64,000 bases of DNA, from NCBI RefSeq assembly GCF_033406955.1, contig NZ_CP137734.1, positions 6,386,001 through 6,450,000 of the forward strand, written 5' to 3'. A model generated the notes under the pieces. That model did no database searches. It was given only the letters and a program-made list of their open reading frames with translations, and was not told the DNA's origin. The first letter of the stretch is position 1. Each line of letters opens with the position of its first letter. A program made the translations under genes and the position numbers. This document shows positions 23,971-33,147 of the stretch, in pieces. This DNA is from Streptomyces violaceoruber. Lineage in GTDB: Bacteria; Actinomycetota; Actinomycetes; Streptomycetales; Streptomycetaceae.

Positions 23971-26970
23971 ATGAGACGAAGAGCGAGATCGATCCTCGCC
24001 GTCGGCGCGCTCCTGATCGGCGGAGCGAGCTTCGCGCCCATCGCCCAGGCACAACCCGCGGACCCGGGGACCCCGGACGCGAACGAAGTGAGGGTCTTCC
24101 GCGCCGACGTCACCAAGGAGCAGGTACCCCTGCTGCTGGCGACCGGCCAGGACGGCCACGAACTCGGCGAGCAGGTGCCCGACCGGGGGACCGCCGCCGT
24201 CGAGCTGTACCTCACCGGGAAGCAGGCCGGCACGCTGCGGAAGCAGGGCGTCGACCTCACCGAGCACACCCTGTCCGCCCAGGCCGAGAAGCGGGTCGAG
24301 AGCGCCGCCGACGGCGTCTTCCGCCCGTACAGCGGCAGCGGCGGCCTGCGCGAGGAGATCCTGCGCACCGCCCAGGAGAACCCCGGCCTCACCAAGGTCG
24401 TCTCCATCGGCAAGACGGTCAACGGCCAGGACATCCTGGCGCTCAAGCTCACCAAGCACGCGAAGAAGTCCAAGGACGGCTCCAAGCCCTCCGTCCTCTA
24501 CATGTCCAACCAGCACGCGCGCGAGTGGATCACCCCGGAGATGACCCGGCGGCTGATGCACCACTACCTGGACAACTACAAGAAGGACCGGCGGATCAGG
24601 GAGATCGTCGACTCCACCGAGCTGTGGTTCGTCCTGTCGGCCAACCCCGACGGCTACGACTACACCTTCGAGAGCACCGACAACCGCCTCTGGCGCAAGA
24701 ACCTGCGCGACGTCAACGGCGACGGCACCATCAGCACCGGCGACGGCGTCGACCTCAACCGCAACTTCGCCTACAAGTGGGGCTACGACGACGAGGGCTC
24801 GTCCCCCAACCCCACCAGCGAGACCTACCGCGGCGCGAGCCCCGGCTCCGAGCCCGAGACCAAGGCACTCGACGCCTTCCAGAAGCGCGTCGGCTTCACC
24901 TACGGCATCAACTACCACTCCGCCGCCGAACTCCTCCTCTACGGCGTCGGCTGGCAGGTGGCCACCAACACCCCGGACGACGTCCTCTACAAGGCGCTGG
25001 CCGGCACCCCCGACAACTCCGCGATCCCCGGCTACCACCCGCAGGTCTCCTCGGAGCTGTACACCACCAACGGCGAGGCCGACGGGCACGCGGCCAACGT
25101 CAACGGCATGGCGATGTTCACCCCGGAGATGTCGACCTGCAAGACGGCCTCCGACGTGGACCCCGACGACCAGTGGAACGCGCGCGACTGCCAGTCCGGC
25201 TTCAACTTCCCCGACGACGAGAAGCTGATCCAGCAGGAGTTCGCCAAGAACGTCCCGTTCGCGCTCTCCGTCGCCGAGACCGCCGCCCACCCCGACCGGC
25301 CCTCCTCCGCGGTCGGCCTGGACGCCGCCGACTTCACCCCCGCCCCCTTCACCACCTCCTACGCGCGCGGCGCCGACCAGGAGGTCTCCGTCGTCGTCCG
25401 CAAGTCCGTGCGCGACAAGGAGCTGAAGTACCGCGTCAACGGCGGACGGACCCACGACACGGCGCTGCGGCCCTGGCGGGGCGGCGAGACGTACGGCGGC
25501 GAGGACAACCTCTACTTCGACGAGTACCGGGCCAGGGTCAGGGGCGCCGGCCCCGGCGACCGCGTCGAGGTCTGGTTCACCGGCGAGAGGCCGCGCGGTA
25601 CCCACGACGGCGACGACCGGCGCGGAGGAAGCGGCAAGCACGGCAAGCGCACCGAGAGCGAGCACTTCACCTACACGGTCGCCGAGCGGCCCCGAGCCGA
25701 CGTCCTCGTCGTCGCCGAGGAGGGCGCGAAGGCCACCCAGACCCAGACGTACGTCGACGCGCTCAAGGCCAACGGCCACCGCGCGGCCGTCTGGGACGTC
25801 GCCACGCAGGGCGCCCCCGACGCGCTCGGCGTCCTCGGCCACTTCGGCACCGTCGTCCACTACACGGGCGCCGCGGTGCCCGGCAACGCCACCCAGCTCC
25901 AACTGCGCGCCTTCCTCAACGAGGGCGGCAAGCTGATCGAGGCCGGAGAGCAGGCCGGTGGCGACGTCGACCTCGGCGGCGGCACCCTCTCCGACGACTT
26001 CAGCCAGTACTACCTGGGCGCCTACACCCGCACCGCCACCTCCGGCGCCACCGGGTTCACCGGCTCCGGCAAGCTCGACAAGGCCGACGGCACCCTCGGC
26101 GACGCCCCCGGCAACCCGCTGGACGCCGCCGGCGCGTACAGCGTGACCTCCGACGAGCTCGACCCCGGCACCTACCCGCAGTTCGCGAGCGCGGGCGCCG
26201 GGCAGTTCGCCGGGACGGTCAACCCGTACGGTCCCTACGCGGGGGAGTGGATGGCCGCCGCCGTCCACACCGACGACGCCTACAAGCGCCTCACCCGCAC
26301 CGTCGACCTCACCGGAGTCACCGCCTCCGAGCGCCCCACGCTCCGCACCCAGCTGCTGTGGGACACCGAGCGCGGCTACGACCACGCCCTGGTCGAGGCG
26401 CACACCACCGGCGCCGACGACTGGACCACCCTGCCCGAGGCGAACGGCGCCACCGGCACGGCCGTGCCCGCCGAGTGCGCGGCCGGGTTCTACCTGGCCG
26501 GGCACCCCTGGCTGGCGCACTACCTGACCCTGTCCGACGAGGGCTGCGCCCCGGCCGGGACCACCGGGCAGTGGAACAGCCTCACCGGCTCCTCCGGCGG
26601 CTGGAAGCAGGTCGAGTTCGACCTGAGCGCCTACGCCGGGAAGTCCGTGGAGCTGTCGATCGCGTACGTCACCGACCCCGGCAGCGGCGGTCGCGGCGTC
26701 CTCGCCGACGAGGCCTCCCTGGTAGTCGGGGGCGCGGCGACGCAGACCGAGGGCTTCGAGACCTCGCTGGGCGCCTGGCAGGTCTCCGGCCCGCCCGCGG
26801 GCAGCCCGGCCGTCCTGAAGGACTGGACCCGCACCGGGACGCTGTTCCAGACCTACGGCGCGGTCACCACGGACGACACCGTGCTGCTCGGCTTCGGTCT
26901 GGAGCACCTCGCCGAACCGGCCGCCCGCGCGGCACTGGTCCGGCAGGCGCTGCGTGCCCTGGACGAGTGA
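23971..26970 (+). CDS. secreted M14 family zinc carboxypeptidase, multidomain
   Basis: A 999-residue exported metallopeptidase. A Sec signal (RRRARSILAVGALLIGGASF, cleavage after AQA) is followed by a pro-region and then the M14 domain: zinc ligands in NQHAREWITPEM (HxxE), ANPDGYDYTFEST, DLNRNFAYKWG, the third zinc histidine in INYHSAAELLLYG and the general-base glutamate in SVAETAAHP. Long C-terminal beta-rich segments, including a stretch resembling an immune-inhibitor-A-type domain (EYVTDPG-like, SVELSIAYVTDPGSGGRGV), suggest carbohydrate or protein adhesion. ATG at 23971 has AGGGGGG upstream. Expected to release amino acids from extracellular peptides. It stands alone between terminators. 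Confidence 0.93.
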   Translation: MRRRARSILAVGALLIGGASFAPIAQAQPADPGTPDANEVRVFRADVTKEQVPLLLATGQDGHELGEQVPDRGTAAVELYLTGKQAGTLRKQGVDLTEHTLSAQAEKRVESAADGVFRPYSGSGGLREEILRTAQENPGLTKVVSIGKTVNGQDILALKLTKHAKKSKDGSKPSVLYMSNQHAREWITPEMTRRLMHHYLDNYKKDRRIREIVDSTELWFVLSANPDGYDYTFESTDNRLWRKNLRDVNGDGTISTGDGVDLNRNFAYKWGYDDEGSSPNPTSETYRGASPGSEPETKALDAFQKRVGFTYGINYHSAAELLLYGVGWQVATNTPDDVLYKALAGTPDNSAIPGYHPQVSSELYTTNGEADGHAANVNGMAMFTPEMSTCKTASDVDPDDQWNARDCQSGFNFPDDEKLIQQEFAKNVPFALSVAETAAHPDRPSSAVGLDAADFTPAPFTTSYARGADQEVSVVVRKSVRDKELKYRVNGGRTHDTALRPWRGGETYGGEDNLYFDEYRARVRGAGPGDRVEVWFTGERPRGTHDGDDRRGGSGKHGKRTESEHFTYTVAERPRADVLVVAEEGAKATQTQTYVDALKANGHRAAVWDVATQGAPDALGVLGHFGTVVHYTGAAVPGNATQLQLRAFLNEGGKLIEAGEQAGGDVDLGGGTLSDDFSQYYLGAYTRTATSGATGFTGSGKLDKADGTLGDAPGNPLDAAGAYSVTSDELDPGTYPQFASAGAGQFAGTVNPYGPYAGEWMAAAVHTDDAYKRLTRTVDLTGVTASERPTLRTQLLWDTERGYDHALVEAHTTGADDWTTLPEANGATGTAVPAECAAGFYLAGHPWLAHYLTLSDEGCAPAGTTGQWNSLTGSSGGWKQVEFDLSAYAGKSVELSIAYVTDPGSGGRGVLADEASLVVGGAATQTEGFETSLGAWQVSGPPAGSPAVLKDWTRTGTLFQTYGAVTTDDTVLLGFGLEHLAEPAARAALVRQALRALDE

Positions 26971-27030
26971 ATCCCGGTGTGCGGGGGACTGACCCGGTGT
27001 AACCAAAACGGGTGATCGGTCCCCGTCGCC

Positions 27031-27072
27031 CAGGGCGGTCCGTACCCCTACTGGCGGGTACGGACCGCCCTG
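27031..27072. terminator. terminator between M14 peptidase and gap
   Basis: A perfect 17-bp stem, CAGGGCGGTCCGTACCC (27031-27047) with its complement at 27056-27072 around CTACTGGC. It starts 60 nt after the peptidase stop. Confidence 0.8.
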
Positions 27073-27197
27073 CCGGGTATGGGGCGTCTCGATGTCACCC
27101 CCGAGGCCCCGGAGAGGTAGGGTCGGAGGTGGTCGGGGACATCCCAAATACAGCTCGCCGGCACATCGGGCCGGCGTACCAACGAGGAGATCGGTTC

Positions 27198-28208
27198 GTG
27201 ACGATCCGCGTAGGCATCAACGGCTTTGGCCGCATCGGTCGTAACTACTTCCGCGCGCTGCTGGAGCAGGGTGCGGACATCGAGATCGTGGCTGTCAACG
27301 ACCTGGGTGACACCGCGACCACCGCCCACCTGCTGAAGTACGACACCATCCTCGGCCGCCTCAAGGCGGAGGTCTCGCACACCGAGGACACCATCACCGT
27401 CGACGGCAAGACCATCAAGGTCCTGTCCGAGCGCAACCCGGCCGACATCCCGTGGGGTGAGCTGGGCGTCGACATCGTGATCGAGTCGACCGGCATCTTC
27501 ACGAAGAAGGCGGACGCCGAGAAGCACATCGCCGGCGGCGCGAAGAAGGTCCTCATCTCGGCCCCGGCCAAGGACGAGGACATCACCATCGTGATGGGCG
27601 TCAACCAGGACAAGTACGACCCGGCGAACCACCACGTCATCTCCAACGCCTCCTGCACCACCAACTGCGTGGCGCCGATGGCCAAGGTCCTCGACGAGAA
27701 CTTCGGCATCGTCAAGGGCCTGATGACGACGGTCCACGCGTACACGAACGACCAGCGCATCCTGGACTTCCCGCACAAGGACCTGCGCCGCGCCCGTGCC
27801 GCCGCGGAGAACATCATCCCGACCACCACGGGCGCCGCCAAGGCCACCGCGCTGGTCCTGCCGCAGCTCAAGGGCAAGCTCGACGGCATCGCGATGCGCG
27901 TCCCGGTCCCGACCGGCTCGGCCACCGACCTGGTCGTGGAGCTCCAGCGCGAGGTCACCAAGGACGAGGTCAACGCCGCGTTCAAGAAGGCCGCCGACGA
28001 CGGCGACCTCAAGGGCATCCTGTTCTACACCGAGGACGCGATCGTCTCCTCGGACATCACCGGCGACCCGGCCTCCTGCACCTTCGACTCCTCCCTGACC
28101 ATGGTCCAGGAGGGCAAGTCGGTGAAGATCCTCGGCTGGTACGACAACGAGTGGGGCTACTCGAACCGCCTCGTCGACCTCACGGTCTTCGTCGGCAACC
28201 AGCTCTGA
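27198..28208 (+). CDS. gap: glyceraldehyde-3-phosphate dehydrogenase, type I
   Basis: Glycolytic GAPDH, converting glyceraldehyde 3-phosphate, NAD+ and phosphate to 1,3-bisphosphoglycerate. The 336-residue product has the Rossmann start IRVGINGFGRIGRNYFRA, the active-site SNASCTTNCVAPMAKVLDE with catalytic cysteine, the catalytic histidine in MTTVHAYTNDQR, and the end WYDNEWGYSNRLVDL. GTG at 27198 follows GAGGAG; the longer frame runs into the promoter. pgk and tpiA follow, but a strong hairpin separates gap from pgk. Confidence 0.97.
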   Translation: MTIRVGINGFGRIGRNYFRALLEQGADIEIVAVNDLGDTATTAHLLKYDTILGRLKAEVSHTEDTITVDGKTIKVLSERNPADIPWGELGVDIVIESTGIFTKKADAEKHIAGGAKKVLISAPAKDEDITIVMGVNQDKYDPANHHVISNASCTTNCVAPMAKVLDENFGIVKGLMTTVHAYTNDQRILDFPHKDLRRARAAAENIIPTTTGAAKATALVLPQLKGKLDGIAMRVPVPTGSATDLVVELQREVTKDEVNAAFKKAADDGDLKGILFYTEDAIVSSDITGDPASCTFDSSLTMVQEGKSVKILGWYDNEWGYSNRLVDLTVFVGNQL

Positions 28209-28238
28209 TCGACTTCAGCAAGGCACCTCGATGCGGTA

Positions 28239-28280
28239 GCAGGGCTCGGGCAGCGCAAGGTCGCGCTGCCCGGGCCCTGC
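28239..28280 (+). terminator. hairpin between gap and pgk
   Basis: GCAGGGCTCGGGCAGCGC (28239-28256) pairs with GCGCTGCCCGGGCCCTGC (28263-28280) with one mismatch around AAGGTC. It starts 31 nt after the gap stop and can terminate or attenuate read-through into pgk. Confidence 0.75.
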
Positions 28281-28342
28281 GTCGCGTCCGCCGCCACCAG
28301 CCCTCGTAGGATCACGAGCGATCCGAGAACCCAGGAGCCCTC

Positions 28343-29554
28343 TTGAAGACGATCGACGAACTGCTCTCCGAAGGCGTCGCGGGCAAGCGCGTCTTCGTCC
28401 GCGCCGACCTGAACGTCCCGCTGGACGGCACCACCATCACCGACGACGGCCGCATCCGCGCGGTAGTGCCCACCGTCAAGGCGCTGGCCGACGCGGGCGC
28501 CCGCGTGATCGTCGCCTCGCACCTGGGCCGCCCCAAGGGCGCCCCGGACCCCGCCTTCTCCCTCGCCCCGGCCGCCGCCCGCCTCGGTGAGCTGCTCGGC
28601 GCCGACGTCGCCTTCGCCGAGGACACGGTCGGCAGCTCCGCCGAGGCCGTCGTTACCGGCCTCGCCGACGGTGGTGTCGCCGTCATCGAGAACCTGCGCT
28701 TCAACGCCGGCGAGACCAGCAAGGACGACGCCGAGCGCGCCGCCTTCGCCGACAAGCTGGCCGGCCTCGCGGACGTCTACGTCGGCGACGGCTTCGGCGC
28801 GGTGCACCGGAAGCACGCGTCCGTCTTCGACCTGCCGAAGCGGCTCCCGCACTACGCCGGATACCTCATCGCCACCGAGGTCGGCGTGCTCAAGAAGCTC
28901 ACCGACGAGGTGAAGCGCCCGTACGTGGTCGCGCTCGGCGGCGCCAAGGTCTCCGACAAGCTCGCCGTCATCGACCAGCTGCTCGGCAAGGCCGACCGGC
29001 TGCTCATCGGCGGCGGCATGGCGTACACCTTCCTCAAGGCCAAGGGGTACGAGGTCGGCATCTCGCTGCTCCAGGAGGACCAGATCCCGGCGGTCCAGGA
29101 GTACATCGAGCGCGCCGAGAAGAACGGCGTCGAGCTGGTGCTGCCCGTCGACGTCCTGGTCGCGCCCGAGTTCCCGGACCTGAAGACGAAGGCCCCGGCC
29201 AACCCCACCACCGTCGCCGCGGACGCCATCCCGGCCGACCAGGAGGGTCTGGACATCGGTCCCGAGACCCGCAAGCTGTACGCATCGAAGCTCGCCGACG
29301 CCGGCACCGTCTTCTGGAACGGTCCCATGGGCGTCTTCGAGCACCCCGACTACGCCGAGGGCACCAAAGCGGTCGCCCAGGCCCTCGTCGACGCCCCGGG
29401 CTTCACCGTGGTCGGCGGCGGCGACTCCGCCGCGGCCGTGCGCACGCTCGGCTTCGACGAGAACGCATTCGGCCACATCTCGACCGGCGGCGGCGCCTCC
29501 CTCGAATACCTCGAGGGCAAGACGCTCCCCGGCCTCGCCGCACTGGAGGACTGA
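28343..29554 (+). CDS. pgk: phosphoglycerate kinase
   Basis: Makes ATP from 1,3-bisphosphoglycerate. The 403-residue product carries the PGK signature VFVRADLNVPLDGTTITDDG, the substrate-binding HLGRPKGAPDPAFSLAP, the basic-patch segment FGAVHRKHAS, and the nucleotide loop at the end, GGGDSAAAVRTLG and ISTGGGASLEYLEG. The start is a TTG at 28343, placed 5 nt after CAGGAG. The stop is 5 nt before tpiA, so the pair forms an operon. Confidence 0.97.
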   Translation: MKTIDELLSEGVAGKRVFVRADLNVPLDGTTITDDGRIRAVVPTVKALADAGARVIVASHLGRPKGAPDPAFSLAPAAARLGELLGADVAFAEDTVGSSAEAVVTGLADGGVAVIENLRFNAGETSKDDAERAAFADKLAGLADVYVGDGFGAVHRKHASVFDLPKRLPHYAGYLIATEVGVLKKLTDEVKRPYVVALGGAKVSDKLAVIDQLLGKADRLLIGGGMAYTFLKAKGYEVGISLLQEDQIPAVQEYIERAEKNGVELVLPVDVLVAPEFPDLKTKAPANPTTVAADAIPADQEGLDIGPETRKLYASKLADAGTVFWNGPMGVFEHPDYAEGTKAVAQALVDAPGFTVVGGGDSAAAVRTLGFDENAFGHISTGGGASLEYLEGKTLPGLAALED

Positions 29555-29559
29555 CCCCG

Positions 29560-30336
29560 ATGACCACCCGCACGCCGCTGATGGCGGGCAACTGGAAGAT
29601 GAACCTCAACCACCTGGAGGCCATCGCCCACGTCCAGAAGCTCGCCTTCGCCCTCGCGGACAAGGACTACGACGCCGTCGAGGTCGCCGTCCTCGCCCCC
29701 TTCACCGACCTGCGCTCCGTGCAGACCCTGGTCGACGGGGACAAGCTCAAGATCAAGTACGGTGCCCAGGACATCTCCGCGCACGACGGCGGCGCCTACA
29801 CCGGCGAGATCTCGGGCCCGATGCTGGCCAAGCTGAAGTGCACGTACGTGGCCGTCGGCCACTCCGAGCGCAGGCAGTACCACGCCGAGACCGACGAGAT
29901 CGTGAACGCCAAGGTCAAGGCCGCCTACAAGCACGGCCTGACCCCGATCCTGTGCGTCGGCGAGGAACTGGACGTCCGCGAGGCGGGCAACCACGTCGAG
30001 CACACCCTCGCCCAGGTCGAGGGCGGTCTGAAGGACCTTGCGGCCGAGCAGGCCGAGTCCGTCGTGATCGCCTACGAGCCCGTGTGGGCCATCGGCACCG
30101 GCAAGGTCTGCGGCGCCGACGACGCCCAGGAGGTCTGCGCGGCGATCCGCGGCAAGCTCGCCGAGCTGTACTCCCAGGAGCTGGCCGACAAGGTCCGCAT
30201 CCAGTACGGCGGCTCCGTCAAGTCCGGCAACGTCGCCGAGATCATGGCCAAGCCCGACATCGACGGCGCCCTGGTCGGCGGCGCCTCGCTGGACTCGGAC
30301 GAGTTCGTCAAGATCGTCCGCTTCCGCGACCAGTAG
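29560..30336 (+). CDS. tpiA: triosephosphate isomerase
   Basis: Interconverts dihydroxyacetone phosphate and glyceraldehyde 3-phosphate. A full-length 258-residue TIM barrel: GNWKMNLNHLEA with the catalytic lysine, VGHSERRQYHAE with the catalytic histidine, VIAYEPVWAIGTGK with the catalytic glutamate and phosphate loop, and YGGSVKSGN and LVGGASLD. It starts 5 nt after the pgk stop. Confidence 0.97.
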   Translation: MTTRTPLMAGNWKMNLNHLEAIAHVQKLAFALADKDYDAVEVAVLAPFTDLRSVQTLVDGDKLKIKYGAQDISAHDGGAYTGEISGPMLAKLKCTYVAVGHSERRQYHAETDEIVNAKVKAAYKHGLTPILCVGEELDVREAGNHVEHTLAQVEGGLKDLAAEQAESVVIAYEPVWAIGTGKVCGADDAQEVCAAIRGKLAELYSQELADKVRIQYGGSVKSGNVAEIMAKPDIDGALVGGASLDSDEFVKIVRFRDQ

Positions 30337-30403
30337 CCGGCGCCCGGTCGAGAGGCAGATCGACCAGTGAGTATGCGCTAGCGGCGATACGTCGTACCCT
30401 TGC

Positions 30404-30436
30404 GGGGGCATGGTGGCCTGCTGTCACCGTGCCCCC
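30404..30436 (+). terminator. hairpin between tpiA and secG
   Basis: GGGGGCATGGTG (30404-30415) and CACCGTGCCCCC (30425-30436) pair at 11 of 12 positions. It sits 46 nt before the secG start, so it may terminate pgk-tpiA or shape the secG leader. Confidence 0.45.
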
Positions 30437-30481
30437 GTCGTTCACCGTCGTTCATCCGAATCCGAGGAAGTTGGTCCAGCT

Positions 30482-30718
30482 GTGGTTTTGGGGTTCTCGA
30501 TCGCCCTGATCGTCTTCAGCCTGCTGCTGATGCTGCTGGTGCTGATGCACAAGGGGAAGGGCGGCGGTCTCTCCGACATGTTCGGTGGCGGCATGCAGTC
30601 GTCCGTCGGCGGCTCCTCGGTCGCCGAGCGCAACCTCGACCGGATCACCGTCGTGGTCGGTCTGGCCTGGTTCGCCTGCATCATGGTGCTCGGCCTGCTC
30701 ATGAAGGCCAACAACTGA
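30482..30718 (+). CDS. secG: preprotein translocase subunit SecG
   Basis: Small subunit of the SecYEG channel. The 78-residue product has two membrane helices (FSIALIVFSLLLMLLVLM and ITVVVGLAWFACIMVLGLLM) joined by the conserved loop HKGKGGGLSDMFGGGMQSS. The GTG at 30482 gives the standard short N-terminus, with GAGGAAG upstream. The tpiA-secG neighbourhood is conserved in actinobacteria. Confidence 0.95.
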   Translation: MVLGFSIALIVFSLLLMLLVLMHKGKGGGLSDMFGGGMQSSVGGSSVAERNLDRITVVVGLAWFACIMVLGLLMKANN

Positions 30719-30754
30719 GGGGTCCCGTCGCCCCTTCACACACTTGTGCACGTA

Positions 30755-30803
30755 AAGCCCCATGTCCGGTACGCGCCTCGGCGCGCCGCCTATCATGGGG
30801 CTT
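30755..30803 (+). terminator. terminator after secG
   Basis: AAGCCCCATG (30755-30764) and CATGGGGCTT (30794-30803) pair perfectly; the interval holds a second GC-rich stem (GCGCC/GGCGC). The hairpin lies 37 nt after the secG stop. Confidence 0.7.
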
Positions 30804-30931
30804 GCGTCTGTGCACTGGAGCTTGTAACTCCAAATACTGGACGCGCGTTGGGCCTTACGTAGACTGAGGCGCTCGCAGCGAAGCGAAACGCCGACTCGCT
30901 TTGCGGCACCATCACGCAGGGAGTTACGACC

Positions 30932-31267
30932 GTGGCAAGTGGCAACGCGATCCGGGGAAGCCGGGTCGGGGCGGGGCCGATGGGCGAGGCCGAGCGCGGC
31001 GAGTCCGCGCCGCGTCTGCGCATCTCCTTCTGGTGCTCCAACGGACACGAGACGCAGCCGAGTTTCGCGAGCGACGCCCAGGTCCCGGAGACCTGGGACT
31101 GCCCGCGCTGCGGCTTCCCCGCCGGACAGGACCGGGACAATCCACCGGACCCGCCGCGCACCGAGCCCTACAAGACCCACCTCGCGTACGTGCGCGAACG
31201 CCGCAGCGACGCGGACGGCGAGGCGATCCTCGCCGAGGCACTCGCCAAACTGCGCGGCGAGATCTAG
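30932..31267 (+). CDS. rbpA: RbpA-family RNA polymerase-binding protein
   Basis: A 111-residue RNA polymerase accessory protein. RbpA stabilises holoenzyme with the principal sigma factor and aids promoter opening in actinobacteria. The N-terminal basic segment NAIRGSRVGAGPM, a zinc-ribbon-like core with FWCSNGHE and WDCPRCGFPA, and the sigma-interacting C-terminal helix (TEPYKTHLAYVRERRSDADG, EALAKLRGEI) are all present. Streptomyces usually carries a second copy starting MSERALRGTRL-like; this one looks like the paralogue found near secG, so the symbol is by family. GTG at 30932 follows GGGAG. It is monocistronic. Confidence 0.8.
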   Translation: MASGNAIRGSRVGAGPMGEAERGESAPRLRISFWCSNGHETQPSFASDAQVPETWDCPRCGFPAGQDRDNPPDPPRTEPYKTHLAYVRERRSDADGEAILAEALAKLRGEI

Positions 31268-31382
31268 CTCCGTACACCGTCGGTTTCCGTCTCCGTCGAT
31301 CGCCTTCACTCCTGATCACTTAGGTTGGAACAGCTGTACAGGGGACAGCTGGGACACCCAAGGAAGAAGGCTGACGTCCGAC

Positions 31383-33038
31383 ATGAACGCAGACGGCCGT
31401 ACCAGGCTCCACCAGACGCCCGAATGGGCCGCGCTGGTCAAGCACCGCGAGCAGCTCGGCGAGGTGCGGCTGCGCGAGATGTTCGCCGCCGACCCGGGGC
31501 GCGGCACCGGCTGGACGCTGCGCGTGGGAGACCTGCACGTCGACTACTCGAAGCACCTGGTCACCGACGAGACGCTGGCCCTGCTCCAGGAGCTGGCCGC
31601 CGCGACCGGCGTGTCCGGGCTGCGTGACGCGATGTTCCGCGGTGAGCGCATCAACATCACCGAGGACCGGGCGGTCCTGCACACCGCGCTGCGGGCGCCG
31701 CGGGACGCGGTGATCGAGGTCGACGGCGAGAACGTCGTCCCCAAGGTGCACGCCGTGCTGGACAAGATGGCCGGCTTCGCCGACCGGGTCCGCTCCGGCG
31801 AGTGGACCGGCCACACCGGCAGGCGCATCAGGAACGTCGTCAACATCGGCATCGGCGGCTCCGACCTCGGTCCGGCGATGGCCTACGAGGCGCTGCGGGC
31901 CTTCACCGACCGCTCCCTCACCCTCCGCTTCGTGTCCAACGTGGACGGCGCCGACCTGCACGAGGCGGTCCGGGACCTGGACCCGGCGGAGACGCTGTTC
32001 ATCATCGCCTCCAAGACCTTCACCACCATCGAGACGATCACCAACGCCACCTCCGCCCGCTCGTGGCTGCTGGCCGGGCTCGGGGGTGACGAGAAGGCGG
32101 TCGCGAAGCACTTCGTGGCCCTGTCGACCAACGCCGAGAAGGTCGCGGACTTCGGCATCGACACGGCCAACATGTTCGAGTTCTGGGACTGGGTCGGCGG
32201 CCGCTACTCCTTCGACTCGGCCATCGGCCTCTCCCTGATGATCGCCGTCGGCCCGGACCGCTTCCGGGAGATGCTCGACGGCTTCCACCTGGTCGACGAG
32301 CACTTCCGCACCGCCCCCGCCGAGTCCAACGTGCCGCTGCTGATGGGGCTGTTGGGCGTCTGGTACGGCAGCTTCCTGGGTGCGCAGTCGCACGCGGTGC
32401 TGCCGTACTCGCACTACCTGTCGAAGTTCACCGCGTACCTCCAGCAGCTGGACATGGAGTCCAACGGCAAGTCCGTCGACCGCGAGGGCAAGCCCGTGCA
32501 GTGGCAGACCGGGCCGGTGGTGTGGGGCACGCCGGGCACCAACGGGCAGCACGCCTACTACCAGTTGATCCACCAGGGCACGAAGCTGATCCCGGCGGAC
32601 TTCATCGGCTTCGCCCGGCCCGTGGACGAGCTGAGCGAGGAGCTGAAGGCCCAGCACGACCTGCTGATGGCCAACTTCTTCGCCCAGACCCAGGCCCTCG
32701 CCTTCGGCAAGACCCCGGACGAGGTACGCGCCGAGGGAGTGCCCGAGGAACTGGTCCCGCACAAGACCTTCCGCGGCGACCACCCGACGACGACGATCCT
32801 CGCCCGCGAGCTGACCCCGTCGGTGCTGGGGCAGCTCGTCGCGCTCTACGAGCACAAGGTGTTCGTGCAGGGCGCGATCTGGAACATCGACTCCTTCGAC
32901 CAGTGGGGCGTCGAACTCGGCAAGGTGCTCGCCAAGCGTGTCGAACCCGCCCTCACCGAGGGCGCCGACGTGCCCGGCCTCGACCCGTCCACGGGCGCGC
33001 TGGTGGCCGCCTACCGGGAGTTGCGCGGCAGGCGATGA
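31383..33038 (+). CDS. pgi: glucose-6-phosphate isomerase
   Basis: Interconverts glucose 6-phosphate and fructose 6-phosphate, linking glycolysis with the pentose phosphate operon downstream. The 551-residue enzyme has the long bacterial/eukaryotic PGI architecture: VVNIGIGGSDLGPAMAYEAL, the phosphate-binding SKTFTTIETITNA, the signature GGRYSFDSAIGLSLMIAVG, catalytic glutamate and histidine in GTPGTNGQHAYYQLIHQGTK and the C-terminal lysine motif IDSFDQWGVELGKVLA. ATG at 31383 gives the normal N-terminus; the open frame back to 30939 is a shadow of the rbpA gene. Confidence 0.96.
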   Translation: MNADGRTRLHQTPEWAALVKHREQLGEVRLREMFAADPGRGTGWTLRVGDLHVDYSKHLVTDETLALLQELAAATGVSGLRDAMFRGERINITEDRAVLHTALRAPRDAVIEVDGENVVPKVHAVLDKMAGFADRVRSGEWTGHTGRRIRNVVNIGIGGSDLGPAMAYEALRAFTDRSLTLRFVSNVDGADLHEAVRDLDPAETLFIIASKTFTTIETITNATSARSWLLAGLGGDEKAVAKHFVALSTNAEKVADFGIDTANMFEFWDWVGGRYSFDSAIGLSLMIAVGPDRFREMLDGFHLVDEHFRTAPAESNVPLLMGLLGVWYGSFLGAQSHAVLPYSHYLSKFTAYLQQLDMESNGKSVDREGKPVQWQTGPVVWGTPGTNGQHAYYQLIHQGTKLIPADFIGFARPVDELSEELKAQHDLLMANFFAQTQALAFGKTPDEVRAEGVPEELVPHKTFRGDHPTTTILARELTPSVLGQLVALYEHKVFVQGAIWNIDSFDQWGVELGKVLAKRVEPALTEGADVPGLDPSTGALVAAYRELRGRR

Positions 33039-33147
33039 CCGAGGTGGGGCGGCAGGTGGCGGGCGCGGCGCCACCGCGTCCACCGGGCTCCGTCGACTGT
33101 CGTAGAATCCCCCGGCGATCATCACAGCGAGTGTTCGGGGGAACAAG

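Noticed and set aside
23959..27147. 1062-codon open frame on the minus strand
   Set aside because: It is a shadow of the M14 peptidase: GC-rich third positions suppress stops on the other strand. The protein is V/G/D/L-rich with no motif.
30720..30931. Possible tRNA or small RNA between secG and the RbpA gene
   Set aside because: The structure is a terminator hairpin; no cloverleaf or CCA end was seen.
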